A DNA stretch of 64,000 nucleotides from Notospermus geniculatus. Lineage: Eukaryota; Nemertea; Pilidiophora; Heteronemertea; Lineidae. Positions 11,606 to 21,454 of the stretch are shown here, in pieces. Each line of letters begins with the position of its first letter. The stretch's first letter is position 1. Both the position numbers and the translations under genes were made by a program. Under the pieces are notes generated by a model. The model was not told where the DNA came from, ran no database searches, and worked only from the letters and a program-made list of their open reading frames with translations. Location of the stretch: the NCBI GenBank assembly GCA_002633025.1, contig NMRB01000555.1, forward strand, positions 158,931 to 222,930, in the 5' to 3' direction.

Positions 11606-12900
11606 ATGACCAATCCTCATGGATATCGCCGTGGTACACGGTACATGTTCTCCCGGAAATTCAGGACGAAGGGAGTAACTCATCTTTCTAAATACTTGAA
11701 AGTGTACAAGAGAGGAGACATTGTTGACATAAAGGTATGAAGAAAGGACAGAAAAATTTAAATGATGGGAATATTGCATCAATCATTAGATGCCTTGTGA
11801 GAGTTCCTGACAGCATAAAAATCTGATATTTCGCGTTTGGTGTGACATAATAATTTATAGTGTCTTGATAAACGTCTCCTTTGTTTTCCAGGGCGATGGT
11901 GCTATCCAGAAAGGTATGCCACACAAGTCGTACCATGGTAGAACTGGCCGTGTCTACAATGTCACACAGCATGCTGTTGGTGTCATCGTAAACAAGAGAG
12001 TGAAGTACGTAGTCATATGCCGTGTTCACACGGGGGTGTTATATCGAATCGAATTCGCAATAAAGGCTTATTCCAATACAATGCGTCACACTCAAATACA
12101 TGTACATCACTTTCATATCAATTTAACGAAACCAGTGTTTATATCGGTTTCGATGCGCGTTAGCCAAATCGAAACAGTAATCGCGAAACACTTCATTGCA
12201 GGTTGAGTTTGACGTGTTTTGTTTCGAATCGAAATCGGTTAAATTGTAGTGTGACGTGACCCGGCGTAACCAAATCAATTTCCATATTTTGATTTATGGA
12301 AACCGATTTCGATGCGCAATAGGTGTGAACACAGCAATAGATGTCAGTTGCAGAAGGTGTTGGTATTCGAGATGAAGGATTAGCTCTTGCTTAATCTCCT
12401 TCCTTCATCTGCTTTCAGGGGCCGAATCCTAGCAAAGCGTATAAATGTGCGCATCGAGCACGTAAAGCAAACTCAAACTGCAGGCTCGACTTCCTCAACC
12501 GTGTGAAGAAGAATGAGGCCATCAAGAAGGAGGCAAAAGAGAAGGGCATCAAACCTGACTGTAGGAGATTGGTAAGTGGGATCACAGGTGGTCCATCAGT
12601 TGAAGGATTTGGAACACGTGAAATATTGACCATGTGTCAGTCTAATGAATAGGTAGGCCTGCTTCGGGTTCGATTCATTCAACTCCTGATTCAGGACAAT
12701 CAAAATGATGTGAATGAATGATTCTGCAGGTGCATTGAATTGTAACCCCATTATATGATTTGGGGATAACTTAACTAATCAACATCATGATCATGTTCTC
12801 TCTTTTTCAGCCTGAAGGACCACGAAAAGGCCATTTCATACGGACGAAAAACAACAAACCACAGATAATTGAGCCAATTCCTTATGAATTTGTGGCATAA
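11606..12900 (+). CDS. RPL21: 60S ribosomal protein L21 (one frame break)
   Basis: Ribosomal protein eL21 of the large subunit. Coding exons are 11606-11734, 11892-12004, 12419-12571 and 12811-12900, all with GT-AG introns and matching phases. The start is ATG at 11606, eight bases after a splice acceptor, so there is an untranslated first exon upstream, as in vertebrate RPL21. The product begins [20 protein letters not shown] and has [20 protein letters not shown], the [14 protein letters not shown] block and the C-terminal EPIPYEFVA. Length (about 160 residues) fits the family. In the third coding exon the frame changes between EHVK and [14 protein letters not shown] (12468-12478); removing two bases would give the usual HS-type linker. 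Read literally, the downstream part is out of frame. Since the gene has introns it is not a processed pseudogene; a sequence error is the likeliest cause. Confidence 0.9.
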
Positions 12901-12916
12901 ATTGTAAAGTCTGTAA

Positions 12917-12922
12917 AATAAA
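12917..12922 (+). terminator. RPL21 polyadenylation signal
   Basis: An AATAAA lies 17 bases after the RPL21 stop codon, as is usual for the short 3' UTRs of ribosomal protein genes. A GT-rich stretch (GTTGGGAGTGTTGTTT) follows about 20 bases later. Confidence 0.75.
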
Positions 12923-13187
12923 GTAATCAGATGTGAACAAGTTGGGAGTGTTGTTTCCTCTTATTTACTGAATCTGCTGGAAAAATGCCTGTCACTCATG
13001 TCACTAGCAAGTTTGGTAATTGATATTTGACTGCATGCCATTTTGTACAATTGATCTTTAATACTTTATGCCTTATCCCTCGCATCTTGAATGTTTACCG
13101 AAATGCCCTGTGTATGTCGGGAGTTATTTCTTGTGTGGTTGACACTTTGTCTTTCATCTTGTGTGATGAGGAAGAGACTTCGTAGAT

Positions 13188-13206
13188 TGATTATATATAT
13201 ATATGT
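13188..13206. repeat. (TA)n microsatellite
   Basis: A short run of TA dinucleotides, TTATATATATATATGTG. Confidence 0.85.
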
Positions 13207-13552
13207 GTTTATTTCATAATCACCTTTTGCAAGCAAAAAAGCGATTACAATTATTAAGGCGTGCAGTAAAATGGTGCTGCTGCAGTGCATATCACATACA
13301 AGAAAAATTTACATGAACTTTGAAACCTAGCCTGACATTAGGATCAACACTTCATCCGACAGTACTTAGAAACAGTAGACTAAAAAACGGCATCATGTAC
13401 ATTAAGTTACACACAGAAGGTCAATCATTTGACAAATCTCATTTTTTAGTGAGGAACTCGTGTCCGTGGTCCCTCATCGCTACAACTCCTCTCAAGTATT
13501 CAACCAAATTTAGATCTACATGACGTTGACGCGCATTGATTCTATGCTGCGA

Positions 13553-13980
13553 CACTAATTGATATCATATTTGTGGGAAATAACATTTAGACTGTTACTC
13601 AATGAAGAGCGGCTTCCATTCAAGGCCAATCTAAGACATATTTGGATGTATGCGTTTTTAGACAAGGACATCGCCCTAACGAAACTCAAAATACGTTTTT
13701 CAACAACTGACTACCTCTAAATCATCTATGATAAATTTGAGAAGGTTATTGTGTGTCCTAGATGGAATGCTGAAAACACGTCTGATGCATTTGCGCCATG
13801 CAGTAAAAAACCCCTGAAGACACTGCCTAGATATGTCCCAGACTTGACACCCGTACAGAGACGTACAATAGCTCTTAAATAACTGATATTTCACCTTAGG
13901 TGACGCATGGCGAAACTGTGCAAGTAACACATTTGTTCTCCGGTACAGGTCATTATAATGCAGGTCTCAATTTTAATGTG
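13553..13980 (-). mobile_element. Non-LTR retrotransposon (LINE) remnant, end of reverse transcriptase ORF
   Basis: On the minus strand, 13700-13930 encodes LLAQFRHASPKVKYQLFKSY followed by CTSLYGCQVWD and a W-R-K-C-I-R-R segment with RTHNNLLKF. This is the pattern found downstream of the polymerase domain in CR1/Jockey-like LINE ORF2 proteins. After a frame change near 13703 the same strand continues as RILSFVRAMSLSKNAYIQIC, then LRLALNGSRSSLSNSLNVIS, and ends at a stop near 13553. The copy is truncated and frameshifted, so inactive. The exact clade cannot be fixed by eye. Confidence 0.65.
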
Positions 13981-14170
13981 ACCAGCATTTGGTCCAAATG
14001 GGATCCCCAAGTGGAGTTCCCAAGCACTATAGGCCTCAAGACCGAGCCCGTGAAAACTATCAATCCATGTATCATGCCATCCTCTTGCAACAGGTCCTCT
14101 ACAAAATCTACACCACTAAAGGCTTCTGGGGTTAAATAACACTGGAAAATAAGTCTTGCTGACATTGCAT

Positions 14171-14176
14171 TTTATT
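14171..14176 (-). terminator. Candidate polyadenylation signal of the DEG/ENaC gene
   Basis: TTTATT on the plus strand is AATAAA on the gene's strand, about 420 bases beyond the stop codon. The placement is plausible but unproven. Confidence 0.35.
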
Positions 14177-14597
14177 TCACCATTCAGAATGATAATTGAC
14201 GTGTACAGTTAAAAATTTTCATGGTTGTGCCCATGTGTGCATGTCTGATATACATTTACAGTCATATGAAAGATCTAAGAGATCTAAATACCGGTACATT
14301 GAAACTCAAAGGGTAGTACATTCATGTCATGACACAAGACAGGGCATAGTGAAGGACTCCTAAATACCAAAAATTTAAAGGTGATCATAAACTTTGGCGT
14401 GACAGACATGTGCTGGTACAAAAAGAAGTACCCATTTCTCACTGTGTGAGACGTTCGGTTTAGGAGGCAGGGAGAAGGCCTCGGAATCAGTATGTGTTTC
14501 CACCACCACCTGTACAAACGCACCGCTATCATTCTTGGTATAGCCCATCTGCAAGTTCTATTGACCAAACGGCCTGGTCCTCGCGACCTTGGTCTAT

Positions 14598-17500
14598 CTA
14601 AACACTTTGCTCCAACATTTCCCGTTTTTCCTGTTTCTCGTTTGAATTTCCGAGTGAGTCGGGTTGTGTCTTATCATCCGTCTTCTTCACCTCGTCTCTC
14701 CTTAGTAAGCGACCCGGTAGGCAAATGACCCCTTCCAGTACAAGCCTGACGATGTTGATAACAAGAAAGATTACCTCTGCTCCGGTTATAACTGATATTC
14801 CGGCCCAGAGACCGAGGGTACCGCCAATATCGGAGAGGAAATTCTCAATCTGAAAGAATAGTAAATTTTGGAATACCCCAGCGCAATTCCCTGTTCAGAC
14901 GTTGCAACGTTGTGATGTTGGCTAACATCGTTCGGTTCAAACCCAACTTATGCCCCACGAAGACATGCTGTTACTCATCTCTTTGTTCGGCCATGAAGGA
15001 ATATTCCTTAATTCTTCGACTTAGTGTTTGGAAAGGGCTTGTCTCCCGATCTCGACGACGGAGCTTCTTCGTTCACTTTTCATATTCGTTTCATTTTATT
15101 TCGCGCTGGTTGTGAAACATGATGCAGTACCTTTTCGCACTGATCTGAATTCGTCCACCTAACCTTTCGTTTTAGTTATGTGTGACTTCGATCATTAGTT
15201 TCATCCCAATAGGCCCACGCCGAGACCATCGGACATCGTTTTCAGTGGTTTTGTCAACACCATTCTAAGAACCATTTCGGATGAGACAACTCTTCGGTGA
15301 CTTACCGGATACTGCGGCTCCTCAGTGATTGAGTCAAAGTTCATGTCTTTGTAGTAGATACGGAGAGCAACGAAGTTGTTCCTGGAAGCAGAGAGCACAG
15401 TACTGTACATGTACACGATGATGTATTGCCATTGCTGTGGTTCAGACTACTGTAATTTGCCCGGCAGCCAGTTCCGACAGGAAACTGACTCTGTGGATAT
15501 TTTCAAAGCTGTTTCCGCTAAAATGCATTTTAGTCCAGCACTTGCATGCTTATAGGCATGCAATTCCTGGACTAAAATGCATTTTAGCGTTAAAACAGCT
15601 TTGAAACTATAGGCCACATGTTCTCATTTCGGATATTCCTAGGACCCCTGTTCTATAGACGCTGGACGCTGCCGACGCCATACCAGAGTGGAAGTTGTCC
15701 GTCCACTTCGTAAAGTCAATGTCCTCTTTCTGTTTTTCGGGACGGATCACGGTGCATGAAACCCGTGTTCATGGTTGACACAATGAAGAACCTGGGGATT
15801 ACCGGTACCAAGAAAATCATCATGCAGTATTTTTATCATGTACCTGATAACTTCAGCATCTTCTTTCTTAAGATATTGGCAGGTCCGATTCTTTTCCATC
15901 TCTTCCTTTACAGACGTCTGATTGTTTGCAGGCTTACAGGCTTCTACAACCATTACACTCTGAAGTCAAGCAGGAATTATTTGTTCTGAGTGACACAAAA
16001 TATTTTGGGGTCTTTCCTATCGTCTGCAGGTCATTGCATGGAGATTAACTGCGTATCTCCGCGGCTGGAAAAAATCAACTCGTGCGATCTCGACTTTACG
16101 ACGAAGGATGGTGAAATCGCTATGTCCGCTGACAGGGCCGGATCCAGGATTGACAGGGGGGCGTAGACTCTCGACATCGCCCTACTGAGGTGGTGAGCAC
16201 CGAAAGCACGAAGCCCATACACTGGCAAGTGCTTTTAGATGCATTTTCCTGGTATCTGAGAGCAAAATAGTTGAAGTTTTATGTGATTAAATTTTTCTTG
16301 CTAAAAAGTCACTGCTCTGCCAAAAATAGGGGGGCGTACGCCCCCTGGATCCGGCCCTAGCTGAATACGCTCGCTTGCCTATGACTTGCCAATATGCGCG
16401 TGGGGCGATCCGTAAAATCGAATCAGCCTCTCATGCGGTTTTCTTACATTAGCTAAATTGTAGTGTAGCGTTGGCTTGCAACTGTAGCCAGAGTCTCTGG
16501 CAGAGAATCGTGATTCTCCTTCACACACTCACACACCACACACTGGGGGTTACCTTAGTTTATTAGCGAGTTTTCGCAAAGCCCCCAAAACGCAAACGCG
16601 AACGTGTATCCTTTTGTTCGGTGCTCTCTTCGTGGTATCGAACAATGGGATTGGCGTTGGCGTTAGCGTTTCGGGGGCTTTGCGAAAACTCCCTATTATT
16701 ACACTTACTCGATACGTTTCTGCAGGCCACTGGTTGCCGGATGTCGATGGAGTAAAGAGTGTTTCCCTGCAAAGAGAAATTATCTTATTGAAGTTAACGG
16801 CGTTTTATATTTGCCTTGCAAACGTATTTGAAATTCTCTTGGTCACATTCGCCAATATGAACAGCACATTTTTTGTCGCTTTTAAGTCTTTTTTAAAGAG
16901 TCCCTACCCACAGTAGGCCTATAAGGTGCATTTAACCAAGAAATTCCCTAAAAATCTTGTTATCGTATGGATTAGCGTCGTACAAATACATGTACGCCTT
17001 CTCATCAAGTTCAGTCATATACTGCGCCGTTGGTCCATTACCAACTATCGCGGGCATTCATCCATTGCGCACGCGCGACGTCACTGCCAAGCCCACGCTC
17101 AAGACGCCCACACGCGATACACAGGCCGGGCTACAAACACGGCTTTAACAGCCAGCATTGTATAGTTACATCATTTGCCTGCCTCTACACTTGTCTAGAC
17201 CCATCTAACGAGCATTTTGAGACCAAAAACGGTTGATTCGGGTGAAATTTTTATATTTACTCAGCTACTGGGAGGGTTTCCAATGCATTGGGCTCTCTCA
17301 CATGTACATTTGGCCAAAATCAGCAACTTTGGCTCCCCGCCAGCTGGAAACGCGAGACAGCGGCGCAGTTTGCCTGCCCACAGGATACAAGGCAGCATCA
17401 TACGCTACAAGATTCTTCACTTTAAACTGAGTTATGAAAAAGTTTTACGATTAACACAGGGGTGTTGAAAATGGGATACCGCAGCACTGATTGCCGTGTC

Positions 17501-20500
17501 CCGCCATACCCGCGGCGTCATTTCGACGTCGCGTTGCTCTCGTGGGCGCCGACATGATGACGTCCTGCGGCATTGTGATTGGCGTAACGCTGCACGTGAT
17601 CATTTATCACGCTGCGCTCTAGCGGGACGTCGTGCCCGCAATAGTTGGTAATGCCGAAACAACTCGAAAGTCGCGACCCGACGAGTGGAGAAACGTCCTT
17701 CATCTGTATCTTTCCAGCAATGATGAAGTACCACCCGTTGCTCTGTCCCATTGGCCAACTAGCCGTCGGCATGTCTGGCGTCGTTACTTACTCGCAAGGT
17801 TGATGGCATGGTGCGCAGCTGAGACTGCCTTCGTCTTTGTCCTTCAGTAGCTTCTTGACTTTTGCCACGCACTTTATAGTCGTGTTTTGTCCGCTGTCTG
17901 TAGAAAAGGTAGAATAATGAGCTAACTGTTGGATTCTTCCGCCATGAGTTTACTCTTAGCTGCTAGGAATCCAACGGCCGCCAGTGAATAGTAAAGGGAG
18001 TTTAAGAAATCAAACGATACGTTAGCTTTACGACAACGTTATTTTTCATACTGCGAATTCACCAGATTACATATTGCATCTTCGGTACAAAAAATAACAT
18101 TATCGTTTAAAGTTAAAGTTTATCGATTCGTTTGATTTAATAAACTCAAGTTCAGTCACACTTACCATCTGCTTCCGAGCAATGTGAGTAGTACTTGCCG
18201 TTGCCGGCTGGCCATACGTCATCCCCAGTGTCTAGATGGCACTTACACTTTTTGTGGATCAGCTGATGGAGGCAGGTACTTATACACGCCTGAAAACAGA
18301 TTTCTAATCAATGGGGACCCCGCCCTGCGGTTTATCCCGTCAGATCGGCGCTGTACATTTTCCTACAGGAAAAATGACACAAAGAGACGTTGCTTTTATC
18401 GCCATCGTATCTTTTCATTTTAAAGGACCACAGTATTGCTTCCCAATCCTGTGTTACACCTACCCGCGTTAAGGGGGAGACCTCTATTAACGACTTGGTA
18501 AACTACCGCATGCAACTAGTCTCGCGCAGCCAGCCGTTTCGTTCCGCAGTACTGCTACACAAACTTGTTCGATCCCCAGCGGCTGGGTGACCGAGACTCT
18601 AATCATACATTCTCCAACACTGGGGCGAAAGGCTTAACTACAGTATTGGAGCATGGTGCCGGTGGCGCCGGCTGTCGACAGAAAGATGCAATACAGTGGT
18701 CCTTTAAGAAAATGACGCTAAAAGGAAATTTCATCTGCAACACGATGATGTAAGTTTTACTGTCGGGCGACCAGCGCAAATTGCTTATTTTCACGCCAGA
18801 AATAAATGGAGATAACGTTGCGAAAAAAAGAGACTTCGGTACAACTGCTTGCAGCGCCACGCCGTGACGTTAGTGTGCGTGTTCCTCATAACCTACGATG
18901 ATCGCAAAGCATATCCTGCTCTTTGATTTATTCATTCATTATCATGGCGCGTGTATGCTAATTACCTGGTGTGTGTACTTCCTTCCTGACATCTTTTTAA
19001 ATCTTTTGCCTTCGTTACATTCTCCGTATGGCTTACCTAGACGAGTGATCTTTTTCTGAAATAGACGGACAGAATACTTTCATCTACCTGATAGGTTAGC
19101 CGACGAATTCCATCTTTTGTCGTGTGTCCACACAAACGGAAAATAAGTTCGCGTGCTCTACATGTATTTTGATGTTGGTTCCCTCAAGGGTAGTACTCCC
19201 ACACCATCCTTTTCCAACTGAAGAATCATAGTCAGTGGTGAGGGTGGAGTGCGTCAGAGGTGAGAGATGAGTGGACGCTTCAATGTCTGGACCTACCATT
19301 GTGAGCCCAATGGACGTTTCATAACCCACCGGCAGGGAGGAACCATGCTCTGTTGGGAATGGGTAGGTACCAAACTCGTGGATGACAAGACGTGCTCCAT
19401 AACCGCTCGTCTTCACGGGCATGTAGTCGGAATGTTCGATGTTCAAGATAAGATGAAGACCTGAAACATAGCCTCAATGGGGTGAGTGACAAAGGCCCTT
19501 TCCAGTTCAGTCATGTGTATAGACTAAGGAACCGGAGAGAACTGAGTCCGAATTAATAGGTACTGCAGGGAGAAGGCCTGGCCTTCTTTATTGCATAATT
19601 GACAACCAGGTTACTGCTGTATCTCACCGAAGTTACTCCCTGACCGAAAGAGTGGCATTGGTTTATCCCGATTTCCTTTGGAGTTGAAAGTAAAACAGTT
19701 GCCGTACTCTGAGTCGTAAGTGTCTGTAAAATTCCTGCAAAATGAAATAACCCTCACCGTCTACTCTATTTTAGGGAATATGAATTCAATGTAGACCTAA
19801 AGACCGAAGCACACGAAGCAGATTTCGTCTGGGTACCTTTTTGCTTATGGAAATCAAGAAAGATTGCCCCCATCAGTGCCGATGTTTTCAAGAGCTAATC
19901 CTGCTTCTTGCAAGCAACATTGCTCCGATAATCATGACTGTAGTGTTTGATTTTTATTTGCTCTTTGCTTCATGGTAAGCTACTGGATTGCAAGTTATAG
20001 ATGGTGTACTCTGAAATATCTCTCAAATCGACAAAATACGTTAACTTGATGCTCACTCTGGAGAACATGCTCTGCCACGGAAAGTACATTTATGAATGAA
20101 CACATCTTTGCTGTGACCGATCTGCTTCATAAGGTCCCTGGAATGAAAAATGTCGTCATCAGCCTCGTGAAACGATATGTTGGAGTCGGAAACGACAAGC
20201 GAACCCCACCATTTTGGTGTATATCATTCAAATGCTGGTTGCACCTCCCTCTTGTGGGCCTATAAATAACCCTACATAAAAACAAAAAGTAGATATAAGC
20301 GAGCGCTCGCTTATCTATTTTGGTAAAAAGGATACATTAAATGGGCTTGCTTACCCTGACATGCCTGAGATTTTTGCGGCCAACCCTTCTATTTTGGTCC
20401 GTGTTTTGAACACTTCATCGACTTCCCCTCTTGGTTTGTCACGATCGTCGGCGTAGTCGGCTTGCCACGGATCGTAGGAGTAATCGGTGCCTGACTCGCC

Positions 20501-21454
20501 TGACTCGCCCGATCCCATGTCCTCATCATAGTCGCCCGACTCAGTATCACCAGATACCACACTTCCATCATCATATGATTTGTCCCCACTACCATCTCTC
20601 ATTTCTCCGCCCCATTCGTCGGATGGAGCTGTTCGCTTCTGCAGTGAAAATATGGAGTTGAATGTTTCCTTTCTTTGATACCGGTACTGCAATGGTAATG
20701 GCCCCTTCGGCTAATAGCCCACATAGATGATTCGTGGTAAACGCCCATCTGTGCTTCGTCTTGACGACGATTGGTCGACGCTTGTTTATTTCTTTTCTGC
20801 TACAGACACCTAGTCTATTTTTATTAAACTTTCAACGGAAGAGCACCACCTAAATTCAGTCTTGCGGACTAAAAATCTACGCTTAACGCACCTCTTACCA
20901 AAAAGTGATTGAAACACTCGAATATATATAGATTTAATTTTGCAGAAAATATGACCGGAGCAAAGGTAAAAGAGAAAGTAAATGGAGTGTCTTACCATCC
21001 TATTGTTTTCCCCTGGATGTGCCATTTGGTTGATCGCTTTCTCCACAACCTCCTTCAGCGCCTTCAATTTATTGTCGTCCGAAGCATTCAGCTTCGGAAA
21101 GCTGATGGAATTCAGATTACACACGGTGATGCTTGGAAAATCCAGCTTCCCGGTTTTAACCTCGATCACTGTACTTTTTGGATAAGAGTAATATTTGATG
21201 AAGATCAGTCTCATTTGTCTACACATCATCGAGACGGCTCCGAGCATGATCAAGGCCCAACAAAGCTTGACAAGAACATGGCCGGACCTCCCGATCGAAC
21301 CGATTCCGTGACACGTTGTATTGTCGGCAAAGTCGGCAAAAACCACCGAAAATTTCTGCCTCATTGTTCGCTTTTCACCAGCCATGTTGTGCGCCAATAA
21401 CCTTCCGTAAAAAACGAATCCGAGAGCACAGAGAACCACCCTACCCTCGTTCAT
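14598..21454 (-). CDS. DEG/ENaC-family (ASIC/ENaC-like) sodium channel subunit, 12 coding exons
   Basis: Epithelial/acid-sensing-type cation channel subunit with two membrane spans and a Cys-rich ectodomain. Exons on the minus strand: 20996-21454 (or start at 21385), 20355-20638, 20057-20137, 19628-19734, 19297-19460, 18966-19055, 18166-18289, 17792-17897, 16709-16766, 15844-15959, 15306-15381, 14598-14849. All phases agree. It encodes 638 residues from the first ATG, or 615 from MAGEKRTMRQ, which I prefer as the usual cytosolic N terminus. In the 615 numbering: gating HG at 26-27, first membrane span about 37-55, LDFPSITVCN at 81-90, GNCFTFNS, PFPTEHGSSLPVGYETSIGL, PYGEC, ACISTCLHQLIHKKCKC, SCAPCHQPCEETLFTPSTSG, and pre-TM2/selectivity region LSDIGGTLGLWAGIS (537-551). 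Odd points: a long acidic Gly/Ser insert in exon 2 and GIS at the GxS filter. The acceptor of exon 15844-15959 has a second option about 60 bases inside. Ligand and ion preference cannot be told. Confidence 0.9.
15501..15607. repeat. Hairpin MITE-like element in a channel intron
   Basis: The left arm, TTTCAAAGCTGTTT plus CGCTAAAATGCATTTTAG, is mirrored by a right arm ending AAACAGCTTTGAAA. Arms are 38-41 bases and differ only by a few bases; the loop carries GCATGC ... GCATGC. It sits between the exons at 15306-15381 and 15844-15959. Confidence 0.7.
16133..16359. mobile_element. Non-autonomous DNA transposon, CAGGGCCGGATCC ends, 5-bp target duplication
   Basis: It begins CAGGGCCGGATCCAGG and ends with the near-perfect complement CCTGGATCCGGCCCTA. 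It is flanked by GCTGA at 16128-16132 and 16360-16364. A second homologous copy lies at 33915-34113 in the opposite orientation; related sequence lies inside 35729-36030, and a degraded piece lies near 27120-27230. It lies in an intron of the channel gene. Confidence 0.75.
16566..16693. mobile_element. TA-flanked MITE in a channel intron
   Basis: Inverted ends GAGTTTTCGCAAAGCCCCC and GGGGGCTTTGCGAAAACTC are followed by further imperfect arm pairing (AAACGC repeats). The right end is CTCCC then TA; the left is GCGAG preceded by TA. It lies only 13-15 bases past the splice donor of the exon 16709-16766. The ends resemble those of the elements at 17996 and 29115. Confidence 0.65.
17996..18147. 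mobile_element. MITE related to 29115-29247
   Basis: It starts GGGAGTTTAAGAAATCAAAC and has internal TTTACGACAACGTTA, TTCGGTACAAAAAA and an inverted terminal part TCGTTTGATTTAATAAACTC. The same internal words occur in the same order in 29115-29247. The right end is degraded. It sits in the intron between exons 18166-18289 and 17792-17897 of the channel gene. Confidence 0.6.
18424..18703. mobile_element. 280-bp MITE with TTAA target duplication
   Basis: The termini are AGGACCACAGTATTGC and the complement of AGGACCACTGTATTGC (one mismatch in 16), directly flanked by TTAA at 18420-18423 and 18704-18707. TTAA duplications are made by piggyBac- and Kolobok-type transposases. It carries no coding region. 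It lies in the channel intron between exons 18966-19055 and 18166-18289. Confidence 0.7.

Noticed and set aside
12468-12478. Programmed -1 ribosomal frameshifting as explanation of the RPL21 break (and of the USP12/46 breaks)
   Set aside because: None of the three sites has a canonical X-XXY-YYZ slippery heptamer, and no such recoding is known for these genes; sequence error is simpler.
20295-20314. 20-base palindrome ATAAGCGAGCGCTCGCTTAT and a similar half-site near 42432
   Set aside because: Possibly remnants of one small MITE, but ends and duplications could not be defined.
20909-21400. 163-codon plus-strand frame
   Set aside because: Antisense shadow of the first exon of the DEG/ENaC channel.
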